From: Sporosarcina sp. Te-1
Lineage (GTDB): Bacteria > Bacillota > Bacilli > Bacillales_A > Planococcaceae
Assembly: GCF_017498505.1 (NCBI RefSeq)
Contig: NZ_CP071798.1
Location: 4,203,501 to 4,267,500 of the forward strand
DNA length: 64,000 nt
Direction: 5' to 3'
In this document: piece by piece, positions 47,270-57,636 of the stretch
Layout: each line of letters starts with the position of its first letter
Numbering within the stretch: the stretch's first letter is position 1
Translations under genes and position numbers: made by a program
Notes under the pieces: model-generated
What the model was told of the DNA's origin: nothing
Database searches by the model: none
What the model saw: only the letters and a program-made list of their open reading frames with translations

Positions 47270-48379
47270 ATGAAAATTACAAGTATCGATCTATATGGTA
47301 TACACCTTCCATTGTACGAACCCTTTATCATCAGCTATGCAACTTATGATACAATGCCTTCCATCATCGTAAAAATTACGACGGATACGGGACATGTCGG
47401 CTATGGTGAAGGAGTGGCGGACGAGCATGTCACTGGAGAAAGCTGGGAGAGCACTTTTGCTGTCTTGCAACATACGCTGGCACCAAAGTTGATTGGCGAA
47501 AATCCAGCGAACTTTGAAAAGCTGCATGAATTGATGGACAAGGAAATCTATGGGGTACCTACAGCAAAAGCGGCAATTGACATCGCTTGTTACGACCTAG
47601 TAGGAAAAGCGCTTGGCGTACCGGTCTATCAACTGCTTGGTGGGCGCTACCATGATGAATTTCCGATTACCCATGTATTAAGTATCGCTTCGCCGGAGGA
47701 AATGGCTGATGAGGCAGAGAACCGAGTAACGGAAGGATACCGTTCGTTAAAAATGAAAGTGGGCACTGATATGCGGAAGGATGTCGAGCGGATCCAGTCT
47801 GTCCGTGAACGCGTTAGAGATGAAATTGCCATCCGAGTTGATGTGAACCAAGGATGGATAAACAGTGCCACCACATTGCAGGCGTTAACAAGGCTGGAGC
47901 AATGCGGATTGGACTGGTTGGAGCAGCCTGTTAAGGCGGATGACATTGACGGCATGGTGGAGATCAAATCCAAGACATCAGTGCCGGTCATGATCGACGA
48001 AGGGTTGCGTGGTTTTCGTGAAATGCGGGAGATTATTGCAAAAAGAGCCACGGATAAAGTGAATGTCAAATTGATGAAGTGCGGAGGAATTTATCCAGCG
48101 ATGAAGTTGGCTCATATGGCCGAAATGGCGGGCATCGAATGTCAAATCGGCTCGATGGTCGAATCATCAGTCGGATCGGCTGCCGGTTTCCATGTCGCAT
48201 TTTCAAAGCGCATGATAACGAGCGTAGAATTGACGGGCCCGTTGAAATTTAGCGAGGATATCGGGGATTTGAAATATGACGTGCCATTTATTCGATTAAC
48301 GGAACAACCGGGGTTAGGAATCCATGTAGATGAAAAGGTGTTGGAAAAATTGACGGTTATGACGGAGAAGATTTCATAA
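47270..48379 (+). CDS. Mandelate racemase / muconate lactonizing enzyme family protein
   Basis: Enolase-superfamily enzyme, 369 residues. General-base pair K-x-K in SLKMKVG, metal ligands Asp in RVDVNQG, Glu in LEQPV and Asp in MIDEG, and a second lysine in NVKLMKCGG: the muconate-lactonizing subgroup pattern. Close in outline to the dipeptide epimerase YkfB, but the D-x-D that holds the dipeptide amino group there is replaced by VELTGP, so that activity is unlikely. Racemisation or dehydration of an amino acid derivative is a better guess. Stop overlaps the GNAT start by 1 bp. Confidence 0.85.
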   Translation: MKITSIDLYGIHLPLYEPFIISYATYDTMPSIIVKITTDTGHVGYGEGVADEHVTGESWESTFAVLQHTLAPKLIGENPANFEKLHELMDKEIYGVPTAKAAIDIACYDLVGKALGVPVYQLLGGRYHDEFPITHVLSIASPEEMADEAENRVTEGYRSLKMKVGTDMRKDVERIQSVRERVRDEIAIRVDVNQGWINSATTLQALTRLEQCGLDWLEQPVKADDIDGMVEIKSKTSVPVMIDEGLRGFREMREIIAKRATDKVNVKLMKCGGIYPAMKLAHMAEMAGIECQIGSMVESSVGSAAGFHVAFSKRMITSVELTGPLKFSEDIGDLKYDVPFIRLTEQPGLGIHVDEKVLEKLTVMTEKIS

Positions 48380-49062
48380 TGAAACGACAGCTTACTTTGA
48401 AGAATGGTCAAATTGTTGAAATTCGCCCTGTCGGATTGGAACAGTTGAAAGAGATTTTATCGCTCCAACAGAAGGTGTTTTCCACGCTTTCAACAAAAAC
48501 GTTTCTTCAGCCGCTTACGGAGGAAGAGTTCGCCTACATTCTAGGTGGCAAAGGTGTTATGCTCGGTGTTTATCTACGAGGGGAGCTGATTGCATTTCGT
48601 GCCATGATGGAACCGGATGAATTGGATGATGAGCATCTTGGATTGGATGCAGGGCTTACGAAAGAAGAATTCTCAACTGTACTTTATTCCGAAATCACAA
48701 ATGTGCACCCCGATTATAGAGGAAACAGCTTACAGCGGATTTTGGGCCGTATGCTGCTTGCTGAAATTGACCAGGAAAAGTACCGGTATATCTGTACCAC
48801 GGTTGCCCCCTTCAACATTGCGAGTTTGAAAGATAAATTCAATTTGGGGATGCATATCGTGGCTTTAAAAGAAAAGTACGGAACGAAGCTTCGTTATATA
48901 TTAATGAAGGATTTAACAGCTAGGCCAGTATACCGCGCTGCTTCCGTCTTCATTCATATGGGGAATACGGAACGCCAGCAAGAGTTGCTCGAGAAGGGCT
49001 GGGTCGGAGTCGGCATGGTGATGGAAGAAGATGAATGGAAAGTGGAATATCGGAAATTTTAA
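48379..49062 (+). CDS. GNAT-family acyltransferase-like protein
   Basis: 227 residues; a GNAT core with EITNVHPDYRGNSLQRILGRMLL as the acyl-CoA site and TTVAPFNIASLKDKFNLGMH after it, plus a long acidic insertion (DELDDEHLGLDAGLTKEE). Translationally coupled to the enolase-superfamily gene (TAATG), so it very likely acts on the same substrate. A terminator-like hairpin follows the stop. Confidence 0.82.
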   Translation: MKRQLTLKNGQIVEIRPVGLEQLKEILSLQQKVFSTLSTKTFLQPLTEEEFAYILGGKGVMLGVYLRGELIAFRAMMEPDELDDEHLGLDAGLTKEEFSTVLYSEITNVHPDYRGNSLQRILGRMLLAEIDQEKYRYICTTVAPFNIASLKDKFNLGMHIVALKEKYGTKLRYILMKDLTARPVYRAASVFIHMGNTERQQELLEKGWVGVGMVMEEDEWKVEYRKF

Positions 49063-49101
49063 AAGAGGACGGCTTTCATCAAAAGATGAAAGCTATTTTT
49101 A
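49062..49101 (+). terminator. Weak terminator after GNAT gene
   Basis: GGCTTTCATC / GATGAAAGCT hairpin followed by ATTTTT. Confidence 0.65.
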
Positions 49102-49205
49102 TAGGTAAAAGGTTTTAGTGTCGTTATGTAATAAAAGTACTATTAAATTATGGTTAGCTGAATTATAATTGAACCTACATTCTAAAATAAAGGAGTCAGT
49201 CACCC

Positions 49206-50894
49206 ATGAAACATACAGTAGGTAAAAAGATTTGGTTCGGTTTCCTCTCCGTTTTACTCATTATGATTGTCATCGGAGCCTCAAGTTTATGGTCGCTATT
49301 CAAGGTGAGCGATGAATATCGTTTTCTAATAGATGATCGGATGAAGAAGATCGTACTTTTGGAAGAACTTTCTGCAAATCAAAACGAAATATCGAATAAT
49401 ATTCGCGGTTACATGCTCTATAAGGAACCGAGGTTGTTGGAAGACCGGGAACAATTAAACAAAGAGGCTAATCAACTGTTGGAAGAGCTTGATTCCCTTG
49501 TGAAAAGTGAAAGTGCAAGTAAGATATTAGCAGATGTAATAGATCGTATCAGTACACATGAAAGCATGACCGGGTTCATTTTGGAAGAATTTCAGAAAGG
49601 AAACGAAAAAGATGCCATTGGTCAAGCCTATGAAGCAACCGGGCAGCTGAAAAAAGCGAAAGATGGAATCGATCAATTAATTGAGCATCAAAATAATCAA
49701 CGGGATAAAACAGAAAAGGATTTACATAATGTACTTCTAATGACTCGCATATTGACCATTGGTCTCATAGCGGTCGCTATTGTTGGCAGCATTATAGTTG
49801 CACGTGTCATCAGTAATAGTATTGCAAGGCCTGTGGCGGCATTAACAACAGTCATCAAACAAATGGCGGATGGAAATTTTTCATCAGAGCCAATCCAAAT
49901 CAAAAATAAGGATGAAATCGGTGAAATGGCGTCTGCTTTTAATGTGATGGCAAGTGATATCCGACATATCATCTCACACACGAGGGAAACGGCAGTTCAA
50001 CTGGCGGTTCAAGCGGAAGAACTGTCAGCCAGTTCCGAAGAGAGCTTGGCTGCATCCGAAATGGTGGCAGAAATTGCTGAGAAAAATATTATGGCGAGCG
50101 ATGCGCAAGTCGCTATTGTTCAAGAGTCGAATGCTTCTATGAAAGAGATGGAGGCAGGCATCGACCGGATTACGGAAGAAAATGATCATATGTTAAAATC
50201 CACGGGAGAGGTGACTCACTTAGTCTCGGACGGAGCGTCTCTTATGACAGAATTCACTGTTCAAATGAAATCGATCAACCAGACGATGGAAGAGTCCGTT
50301 CAGACGATCTCCGAAATGGCTTCACAATCGGAGCAGATCCGCAGCGTCACTTCGTTGATTACTGCGATTGCGGAGCAAACCAATTTGCTTGCGCTGAATG
50401 CAGCCATTGAGGCCGCAAGAGCCGGTGAACACGGAAAAGGGTTTGCCGTTGTGGCAGAGGAAGTACGCAACTTGGCTGAGCAATCAAAACAATCTGCTGA
50501 GGAGATTGGCAGAATGGTAGAAACCATGATCCAAAATGTTAACAACGCAGTAGCGAGAACAGAGGATGGCAGCCGACGGGTTGCCGATGGTTTAACGGTC
50601 ACCGGTAAGACGAACGAAGTATTTGAACAGATTGAAAAGGCAGCAGTGGAAGTAGCTGATAAGGTGAACAATGTGTCAGCAGCGATTGTGCAAATGACTT
50701 CCATGGTGAACGAGGTAGCAACTGGAGCTGCGGAAGTGGAGAAATTGGCTGTCAAAGGGGCAGCAGAGGCACAATCCACTAGTGCGGCGACGGAACAACA
50801 ACTGGCTGCCAATCAAGAAATTTCATCCAGCTCTCAACAGCTGGCCACGCTGGCTGAAAAACTGCAAAGTGATCTTTCGAAATTCACTGTGTAA
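49206..50894 (+). CDS. Methyl-accepting chemotaxis protein (4HB sensor), MCP 1
   Basis: 562 residues: transmembrane helix at 10-30, an extracytoplasmic four-helix-bundle sensor (to about 175), second helix at about 180-200, HAMP domain, then the coiled signalling domain with the invariant hairpin tip [23 protein letters not shown] split around residue 390 and [12 protein letters not shown]. Ligand unknown. ATG 49206 with AAGGAGTCAG upstream. Lies directly after the enzyme locus; the signal could be that substrate, which is only a guess. Confidence 0.93.
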   Translation: MKHTVGKKIWFGFLSVLLIMIVIGASSLWSLFKVSDEYRFLIDDRMKKIVLLEELSANQNEISNNIRGYMLYKEPRLLEDREQLNKEANQLLEELDSLVKSESASKILADVIDRISTHESMTGFILEEFQKGNEKDAIGQAYEATGQLKKAKDGIDQLIEHQNNQRDKTEKDLHNVLLMTRILTIGLIAVAIVGSIIVARVISNSIARPVAALTTVIKQMADGNFSSEPIQIKNKDEIGEMASAFNVMASDIRHIISHTRETAVQLAVQAEELSASSEESLAASEMVAEIAEKNIMASDAQVAIVQESNASMKEMEAGIDRITEENDHMLKSTGEVTHLVSDGASLMTEFTVQMKSINQTMEESVQTISEMASQSEQIRSVTSLITAIAEQTNLLALNAAIEAARAGEHGKGFAVVAEEVRNLAEQSKQSAEEIGRMVETMIQNVNNAVARTEDGSRRVADGLTVTGKTNEVFEQIEKAAVEVADKVNNVSAAIVQMTSMVNEVATGAAEVEKLAVKGAAEAQSTSAATEQQLAANQEISSSSQQLATLAEKLQSDLSKFTV

Positions 50895-50920
50895 TAGTAT
50901 TTTTTAATAGTAACAAAACG

Positions 50921-50953
50921 GGATGGCTTCCCCATGAAGCCATCCTTTTTTTC
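50921..50953 (+). terminator. MCP 1 terminator
   Basis: GGATGGCTTC / GAAGCCATCC stem followed by seven T residues. Confidence 0.9.
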
Positions 50954-51094
50954 TTTAGGTTAGGTAAAAAGATCCACATACCCTCCTTGGTTTACTGTGA
51001 AAAAGGAAATATGTTCGATTTATTGGTTATCTTCTTCTTAATACAAATGATATAGTTTATACTATTTATGGCATAATAGTTTAGGAGGATACTA

Positions 51095-52783
51095 ATGAAA
51101 TTTTCTGTTAGCAAAAAAATGTGGGCGGGGTTCCTTGGGTTAGTCTTGTTACTTATTGTCTCAGGTGTACTGAACTATTTAACCATCCCCGATATTAAAC
51201 AGAGATACACGTATTTAATTGACGATCGGTTGGAAAATGTGATAACTCTAGAACAGCTGGCAACCAACCAAAACGAAATTTCCAATGATCTGCGAGGATA
51301 TTTACTATATAAACAAGTCAATTACTTGAAAGACCGTCGGGAGTTACTGGGAAATTTTAACATGTCCATTGAGAGGTTGGCTGCTAATTTTGACGATGAG
51401 ACGGCGCAAGCATTATTGCAAGAAATCAAAGTCGCAGCAGCAAACTATGAAGAATTGACTGCGGGGGCGATCAGTGCATTTCATAATGGCGACAACGATG
51501 AAGCACTACGGCAAGCGGGTAAAGCGGAACCGTATCAGTCACTCATATCTGAGAAAGCGAAGGAGTTAATAAACTATCAAAGGGAACAAGTAGAGACGAC
51601 TCAAAAACAGTTGGATAAGCGGCTGCAAGTGACTGGTTTTTTCATATTGGGAGTTATTGTGGCAGCCACTGTAATAAGTATTGTGATCGCAACAGTCATT
51701 AGCCGAAGCATCACGAGACCGGTTAGAAAGGTGACAACTTCACTAAAACAGCTTGCTTCCGGCGATTTTTCAATGGAACCGCTCCGCATCAAAAACAGGG
51801 ATGAAATTGGTGAAATGGCGGATGCCTTCAATGAGATGGCAGCTGATCTAAGGGCTATAATCGGCTCGACCCGCCAGACTGCACATGAGTTAGCTGCCCA
51901 GGCAGAGGAATTATCCGCAAGTTCCGAAGAAAACCTGGCCGCTTCTGAAATGGTGGCGGAAATTGCTGAAAAGAACTTGATTTCCAGTGATATGCAAACA
52001 AATCTCGTGACAGAATCCGTTTCGGCAATGTCAGAAATGACGGAAGGTATAAACCAAATCACCAACCATAATGATGCAATGCTCACATCGTCTGAACAGG
52101 TGACTCTTCTAGTGGAGGATGGGTCAGCGCTCATGAAAGAAGTAACAGATCAGATGTCTACCATTTCCCTGTCCATTCAGGAATCAGCACATGTTATAAG
52201 CCAGTTGGCCGAGCACTCTGAAAATATTCGCCAAGTGACTCATCTCATTACGGATATCGCGGAGCAAACGAACTTATTGGCATTGAATGCGGCAATCGAG
52301 GCGGCACGTGCAGGCGAACATGGGAAAGGTTTCGCTGTTGTCGCAGATGAAGTTAGGAACTTGGCTGAGCAGTCTAAACAATCCGCGACAAATATTGGCC
52401 GCATGATTGAAACAATCATTAACAATGTTGCATTGGCAGTGGGAAGTACCGAGGCAGGAACAGAGAAAATACAAGAAGGGTTGGGCATTACAGTGCGGAC
52501 AAGTCGTGTCTTTATAGAGATTGAAGGTGCAGTAACGGAAGTCAAAGAGAAGGTACAATCAGTATCCGCTGCTATACTGCAAATTCAGCAGATGACAGAA
52601 CAGGTGCAAGAGGGAGCTGCCAAAGTGCAGGAGTTGGCTGCCCAAAGTGCGGCTGAAGCACAATCGACAAGCGCTGCGACAGAAGAGCAGCTAGCTTCCA
52701 ATGAAGAAATCTCTTCCAGCGCCCAATCCCTTTCAGAAGCGGCGGAAAAGCTGCAAAGTGAAATGGCTCGATTTACAATATAA
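51095..52783 (+). CDS. Methyl-accepting chemotaxis protein (4HB sensor), MCP 2
   Basis: 562 residues, same length and domain order as MCP 1: helix near residues 12-30, four-helix sensor, second helix at about 178-200, HAMP, signalling domain with [18 protein letters not shown]. The sensor domain differs clearly from MCP 1 while the signalling half is nearly the same, as after tandem duplication followed by ligand divergence. ATG 51095 with TTAGGAGGATAC upstream. Confidence 0.93.
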   Translation: MKFSVSKKMWAGFLGLVLLLIVSGVLNYLTIPDIKQRYTYLIDDRLENVITLEQLATNQNEISNDLRGYLLYKQVNYLKDRRELLGNFNMSIERLAANFDDETAQALLQEIKVAAANYEELTAGAISAFHNGDNDEALRQAGKAEPYQSLISEKAKELINYQREQVETTQKQLDKRLQVTGFFILGVIVAATVISIVIATVISRSITRPVRKVTTSLKQLASGDFSMEPLRIKNRDEIGEMADAFNEMAADLRAIIGSTRQTAHELAAQAEELSASSEENLAASEMVAEIAEKNLISSDMQTNLVTESVSAMSEMTEGINQITNHNDAMLTSSEQVTLLVEDGSALMKEVTDQMSTISLSIQESAHVISQLAEHSENIRQVTHLITDIAEQTNLLALNAAIEAARAGEHGKGFAVVADEVRNLAEQSKQSATNIGRMIETIINNVALAVGSTEAGTEKIQEGLGITVRTSRVFIEIEGAVTEVKEKVQSVSAAILQIQQMTEQVQEGAAKVQELAAQSAAEAQSTSAATEEQLASNEEISSSAQSLSEAAEKLQSEMARFTI

Positions 52784-52803
52784 GCTTAGTAGTCTCAAAA
52801 CTT

Positions 52804-52850
52804 AATCAGATGAAGAAAAATATGTCGTTTTTCTTCATCTGATTTCTTTA
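52804..52850 (+). terminator. MCP 2 terminator
   Basis: AATCAGATGAAGAAAAA / TTTTTCTTCATCTGATT, a 17-bp perfect stem, then TTCTTT. Confidence 0.85.
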
Positions 52851-52970
52851 CGTTACCAAAACCGCTGACCTTTCGACCGAGAAAAGTGATCGATAACCAC
52901 GAAAAACTAAATAGCTCCATATTAATTCAATGAAAAAGACATACTGATACAAGTTTTCTGTAAAATCGTC

Positions 52971-52999
52971 TTGCCCGAAATGTTACCCCATGGTACAAT
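52971..52999 (+). promoter_or_regulatory. helD promoter
   Basis: TTGCCC (52971-52976), 17-bp spacer, TACAAT (52994-52999). Confidence 0.65.
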
Positions 53000-53078
53000 C
53001 AATTTCTGTTTCAATCCCCAACATCTCAATCACTACATAACGCAGGACGCAAAATATGCAAATTGGAGGATCTGTACA

Positions 53079-55316
53079 ATGCAGAAACACCCTGATTTTG
53101 ATTTTGAATTGGAGCGTCTCGACTACACGAAGAAATACATGCAGACACTGTTGGAAGTGTCACAGCGTGATGTGAAATCCTCGCAGGAACAAATTCGGCA
53201 TGCGATGGCTGACTTGGATTATTTGGATTCCAGTTTAAGCTTCATCAACATTTTGACAAACACCCGATTTTTTGAAATGGCCCGCTCCCAGAAGGAAGGG
53301 CTTGAAGCCATTCAGCAAAAGCCTTATTTTGCCCGTATTCATTTCCAGACGGAAGGAGAAAAGGACCAATTCCTCTACATTGGAAAGACGTCGGTTTTTC
53401 ATCAGGAAACCCAAGAGCCGATTATTGTCGACTGGCGTTCACCTGTTGCAAATGTTTATTACGATGGAAGATTGGGCGATCTGACGTACCAAGTCCGTGA
53501 TGAGGAAATCAGTGGGCATCTCTTTTCAAAACGCCAATATAAAATCGAGGAAGGCGAACTGCTCGATATCCGGGACATCGATCTGACAACAAATGACGAA
53601 TTGCTTCAAGAAGCGCTTTCCGGCAAGGCGGATGTCCGGCTTACTGAAATTGTTTCTACCATTCAGGCGGAGCAGAACGAAATTATCCGGGCTAATTTAC
53701 ATCAGCCGATTATCGTGCAAGGGGCGGCGGGTAGTGGAAAGACCACAATCGCTCTTCATCGAATCTCGTATTTTCTTTATACGATGACAGATTTTCCGGC
53801 AAATAAATTGATGATTTTAGCGCCGAGTAAACTGTTCATGGACTATATCGGAGATGTATTGCCAGAATTAGGAGTAGGCAATATCTATCAATCGACATTT
53901 GACGAGTATGTACTTCAGGCAACGGGTTTGTCCTTGAAATTGACTGATCCGAATCGTAAACTGGAGCACTTGACAGCTGCAGAATCAATGGGGGAAGAAT
54001 CGTTGTTTCTTACCCGGATGAAAGGATCATTGCAGTATCGCACGATAATGCAGCGGTATATTGAAAAGTTGGAAGAGGACACGGCCAGTCTGTTTGAAGA
54101 TGTGTACATTGATAAATACCGGATTATGAGAGCGACACGATTGAAACGGCTCTTCATGGAAGATTTCCGCTACATGCCGATCGAGAAGCGTCTTGATCGG
54201 ATTAAACTCGTTATGCAAACGGAAGTGACGCGGAAACGGAAGCAGCTGTATTCCAACTTGTCCGCTAAATACGAGGAGGCGCTCGATAAAGCGCTCTATG
54301 GAATCCGGGATGATGAAAAACGGCGTGCGCGGATTACAAGGGTGATGGAGGAACGGGATACGAGATTGCCGGCAATCGAAAAAGAAGGGAAATCGAAAGT
54401 AGCAAGCTATATGAAGCGATTTAAAAAACATCATGTGAAGCGACTCTATCGAAATTGGTTGACAGATCAGGAGTTACAAGAAAAATTGGCGTTTGATTGG
54501 ACTGCTGACGAACGCAATTTATTGCTGGAGGCACATCGGAAAGAAACATGGGAGACGGAGGATTTGGCGGCTCTCTTCTATTTGCATGTCAAAATCAAGG
54601 GACTCTCGGACGACTGGAAGATGCGGGTTGTGTTTATTGACGAGGTGCAAGACTACAGTGAGTTCCAACTATCGGCATTGCAGGAGGGACTAGGAACGGA
54701 TATGTTCACGATGGTCGGCGATCTTGCGCAAGGAATCCATAGCTACCGGGCACTGACATCTTGGGAACCGATCCAGGACATGTTTCCCCGTGCGACGTAT
54801 ACCACATTGCAAAAGAGCTACCGGACGACAATTGAAATTATGGAGCTGGCTAATGAAGTGTTGAAGGAAATGGAAGAGGAGCTTCCTCTCGTCGAGCCGG
54901 TCGTCCGTCATGGCCGTGAACCTGAGTTTTATGATATGCAAGAGCTGGAGACGGAGAAATTCCAAGCCATATATGAAGAAATCCGTCTGCGCGGTCATCG
55001 GTCGGTTGCGTTGATCTGTAAAACTAGAAAAGAAGCGCGAGAAATCTTCAGTAAATTGGAGAGTGCAGGCATGTCCGTCCAATTGCTGGAGGAGCAGTCT
55101 GACATCGATGGGGACCGGATGCTCATTGTCCCGAGCCATTTATCGAAGGGTCTCGAGTTCGATGCAGTAATCGTGGCTGCTTTTGACGATCCATTCCGTG
55201 ATCAGCCGATCGATCGCAAACTCATTTATGTGGCGATGACTAGGCCGATGCATGAATTGCATTTGATTACATCCGCAAGTCCGGAAATTTTAGGCGGTCT
55301 TAGAAAAAACGAGTAA
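53079..55316 (+). CDS. helD: RNA polymerase recycling motor HelD
   Basis: UvrD/Rep-like superfamily 1 ATPase that releases stalled RNA polymerase from DNA. 745 residues from ATG 53079 (TTGGAGGATC upstream); a longer frame would overlap the promoter. N-terminal coiled coil (residues 1-75) that enters the polymerase secondary channel, Walker A GAAGSGKT from residue 215, Walker B FIDEVQDYS, then QKSYRTTIEI and the C-terminal VAMTRPMHELH motif VI. Confidence 0.92.
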   Translation: MQKHPDFDFELERLDYTKKYMQTLLEVSQRDVKSSQEQIRHAMADLDYLDSSLSFINILTNTRFFEMARSQKEGLEAIQQKPYFARIHFQTEGEKDQFLYIGKTSVFHQETQEPIIVDWRSPVANVYYDGRLGDLTYQVRDEEISGHLFSKRQYKIEEGELLDIRDIDLTTNDELLQEALSGKADVRLTEIVSTIQAEQNEIIRANLHQPIIVQGAAGSGKTTIALHRISYFLYTMTDFPANKLMILAPSKLFMDYIGDVLPELGVGNIYQSTFDEYVLQATGLSLKLTDPNRKLEHLTAAESMGEESLFLTRMKGSLQYRTIMQRYIEKLEEDTASLFEDVYIDKYRIMRATRLKRLFMEDFRYMPIEKRLDRIKLVMQTEVTRKRKQLYSNLSAKYEEALDKALYGIRDDEKRRARITRVMEERDTRLPAIEKEGKSKVASYMKRFKKHHVKRLYRNWLTDQELQEKLAFDWTADERNLLLEAHRKETWETEDLAALFYLHVKIKGLSDDWKMRVVFIDEVQDYSEFQLSALQEGLGTDMFTMVGDLAQGIHSYRALTSWEPIQDMFPRATYTTLQKSYRTTIEIMELANEVLKEMEEELPLVEPVVRHGREPEFYDMQELETEKFQAIYEEIRLRGHRSVALICKTRKEAREIFSKLESAGMSVQLLEEQSDIDGDRMLIVPSHLSKGLEFDAVIVAAFDDPFRDQPIDRKLIYVAMTRPMHELHLITSASPEILGGLRKNE

Positions 55317-55332
55317 AGTATAATGGAGTAGG

Positions 55333-55362
55333 GGGGTCCTAAATAGGGACCTCTTTTCTTTA
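55333..55362 (+). terminator. helD terminator
   Basis: GGGGTCC / GGGACCTC-type hairpin followed by TTTTCTTT. Confidence 0.7.
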
Positions 55363-55461
55363 CGATTTATAAAAAACATAGAATCTAAAACTTTCTTCTA
55401 CGATATTACGAATATAGTTACGAGGGCGGAAAGACTGAGGGAAAGCATGTGGTGACCGACT

Positions 55462-56013
55462 ATGGATGAACAGCGATGGATTAGGCAAATACAGAAAAAA
55501 GCGAGCGAACCTGCGGCAGATGCGCTTGTCTCCAAATACTACAAAGAGATGTATGGGTTTCACTATAAACAGACCATGAATGTGGATTTATCGCTCGATT
55601 TGACGCAAGAATTGTTCATCGGCGCGTTGCAGGCAATCCGCAATTATGACAGTTCCAAAGCCTCCTTCCGGACATGGCTATACAAACTGGCATCTAATCG
55701 GCTTGTTGATTACTACCGGTCGAAAAGTTATCGGTACGCTCAACTCGCCCAACCGCTTGGCGAGTATGAAGTGGAGGATACCCACGATTTTGCGATATCG
55801 CTTGAGTATAAAGAGGATGTCCAAAAGGTGATCGGAATTGTCAACGGTTTGGATGCGAAACTTCAACAAATCATCCGTTTGAAATTATTTGGTGACTATA
55901 CGCTTCCGGAAATAGCGGACATGGAATCGATTCCGCTGTCTACTGTCAAGACAAGGTACTATGCCGCTTTGAAGTATATCCGGAAAGAAATGGAGGCGGT
56001 TCACGATGCATAA
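55462..56013 (+). CDS. ECF-type RNA polymerase sigma factor
   Basis: 183 residues with sigma region 2 (DLTQELFIGALQAIRNYDSS and FRTWLYKLASNRLVDYYRSK) and region 4 (IRLKLFGDYTLPEIADMESIPLSTVKTRYYAAL). The ribosome site at ATG 55462 is poor. First gene of a five-gene operon; the following gene overlaps by 8 bp. ECF factors usually activate their own operon and are held by a membrane anti-sigma partner. An autoregulated promoter could not be identified with confidence. Confidence 0.92.
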   Translation: MDEQRWIRQIQKKASEPAADALVSKYYKEMYGFHYKQTMNVDLSLDLTQELFIGALQAIRNYDSSKASFRTWLYKLASNRLVDYYRSKSYRYAQLAQPLGEYEVEDTHDFAISLEYKEDVQKVIGIVNGLDAKLQQIIRLKLFGDYTLPEIADMESIPLSTVKTRYYAALKYIRKEMEAVHDA

Positions 56014-56764
56014 AGAAAAGTTTGAAATTCCAATGCCTGATGATGAGACAATTCAAAAACAAGTGAAGTTGATTGTCTCGCAAGGCGTACAACCAAAAGT
56101 TTCTTTTTACTCCTTCTTGCGAGAAATGATGAGCCAAGTGGGATGGCGTCATCTTTTTTCCGATCGTCTTGAATTGGGTTTGATCTTTTTCCTTGCCCTT
56201 TCCATTAACAGCCTGCTGTTTCTATTGCCAGCTGATCTAGATGTTCAAGCCATCTACGGGGCGGTTTTCCTGATCTCTCCACTCGTTTTCCTAAGCTTGT
56301 CCATCTATGCTTTCGTGAATAAAACGGAGAATGCGACGTACGAAGTGGAGATGGCTTGCAAATACAATGTGTATCAGATTGTCGCCTTCCGGATGCTCGT
56401 GTTCAGCATCATCGCGATTGTCACCAATACAATCGTTGTCAGTCTAGTCGTCATGCATTTTCCAACCGTCGAGTTCCTGCGTGCTTATATGATATCGACA
56501 ACGTCACTATTTCTATTTTCCGTCCTGTTCCTTTATGCCTTGATGGGGAGGCATTCGAGGAAGTATGTCATCGGGATGGTCAGTCTTTGGCTCGCCGCCA
56601 ATCTTTCCGTGCAAATAGTGGATGCAAATTTTTATTCCGCGTTTTTGATAAAAACGCCATTAGTCGTATATGCAATCGTCAACTCGGGCTGTCTATACGG
56701 TTTTGGCAAATCAATTAAGAGGTTCGCCCAATTCAAGCAAATGGAAGGAGTGTTATTCAGATGA
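56006..56764 (+). CDS. Six-helix membrane protein, candidate anti-sigma factor
   Basis: 252 residues: a hydrophilic N-terminal part of about 55 residues facing the cytosol, then six hydrophobic spans. No zinc-finger HxxxCxxC motif of ZAS-type anti-sigma factors is seen. Translational overlap with the sigma gene (8 bp) and with the ATPase gene (4 bp) suggests that it links sigma activity to the transporter, which is inference. Confidence 0.7.
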   Translation: MHKEKFEIPMPDDETIQKQVKLIVSQGVQPKVSFYSFLREMMSQVGWRHLFSDRLELGLIFFLALSINSLLFLLPADLDVQAIYGAVFLISPLVFLSLSIYAFVNKTENATYEVEMACKYNVYQIVAFRMLVFSIIAIVTNTIVVSLVVMHFPTVEFLRAYMISTTSLFLFSVLFLYALMGRHSRKYVIGMVSLWLAANLSVQIVDANFYSAFLIKTPLVVYAIVNSGCLYGFGKSIKRFAQFKQMEGVLFR

Positions 56765-57636
56765 TTGTTGTGAAGGATGTCTGCAAACGATATGGAGATT
56801 TCACCGCATTGGAAGATATCAGTTTGGAATTCTCCAATGGCCTCTACGGTTTACTTGCACCGAACGGGGCGGGGAAAACGACGTTGATCAAAATGCTGGC
56901 AACGTTGATCAGCCCTTCTTCAGGTGAGATTCAATATAACGGCGAGAATATTGTCGCGATGGATCAACGATACCGAGAGCTGTTAGGATTTTTGCCACAG
57001 CATTTCGGTTTTTATAAAAATTATTCACCGGCTCAATATCTATTATATTTGGCGGCTTTGAAAGGGATACCGAAACAACAAGCGCGTCTTAAAATAGAAG
57101 AGCTTTTGGCAAAGGTCGCCCTCTCAGATGTGAAGCATAAGAAAATGAAGAAATTTTCAGGAGGCATGATTCAACGCGTTGGCATCGCGCAAGCTCTCTT
57201 GAACGATCCGAAAATTCTTATCTTAGATGAACCGACAGCGGGGCTGGATCCGAAAGAAAGAGCGCGTTTCCGGCATTTGCTTACCGATCTGGCACGGGAA
57301 CGGCTTGTCATCATTTCGACTCATATCGTTTCGGATATTGAATCGATCGCCAATGAGATCATTATGATCAAAAATAAACGATTGTTATATAAGGATTCCG
57401 TAGAACGGATTTGCGACACACTTCGAGGAGCTGTCTATGAGACGACAGTGGATTTTGGGCAGTTGGATGAATTCAGAAAGCGATTTGTTCTATTGTCTGA
57501 AAAGCAAGAGTATGGGAAGATGATTGTCCGGTTTATCCACAAGGGCGGAAAAGAGGAAGAATGGATACCGGTCCAGCCGCAACTGGAGGATGTTTTCCTG
57601 TATGAATACCAAGATGAGATGGTCGAGGGATTGTAA
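56761..57636 (+). CDS. ABC transporter ATP-binding protein
   Basis: 291 residues with Walker A APNGAGKTT, Q-loop in FLPQHFG, signature FSGGMIQR, Walker B LILDEPTAGLDPKER, and switch His in ISTHIVSD. A C-terminal ~70-residue extension follows the nucleotide-binding domain. Overlaps its neighbours by 4 and 1 bp, so it is made in fixed ratio with the two permease-like proteins. Confidence 0.93.
   Translation: MIVVKDVCKRYGDFTALEDISLEFSNGLYGLLAPNGAGKTTLIKMLATLISPSSGEIQYNGENIVAMDQRYRELLGFLPQHFGFYKNYSPAQYLLYLAALKGIPKQQARLKIEELLAKVALSDVKHKKMKKFSGGMIQRVGIAQALLNDPKILILDEPTAGLDPKERARFRHLLTDLARERLVIISTHIVSDIESIANEIIMIKNKRLLYKDSVERICDTLRGAVYETTVDFGQLDEFRKRFVLLSEKQEYGKMIVRFIHKGGKEEEWIPVQPQLEDVFLYEYQDEMVEGL

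Noticed and set aside
47270-48379. Naming the enzyme L-Ala-D/L-Glu epimerase (YkfB)
   Set aside because: The dipeptide-binding D-x-D after the last barrel strand is missing.
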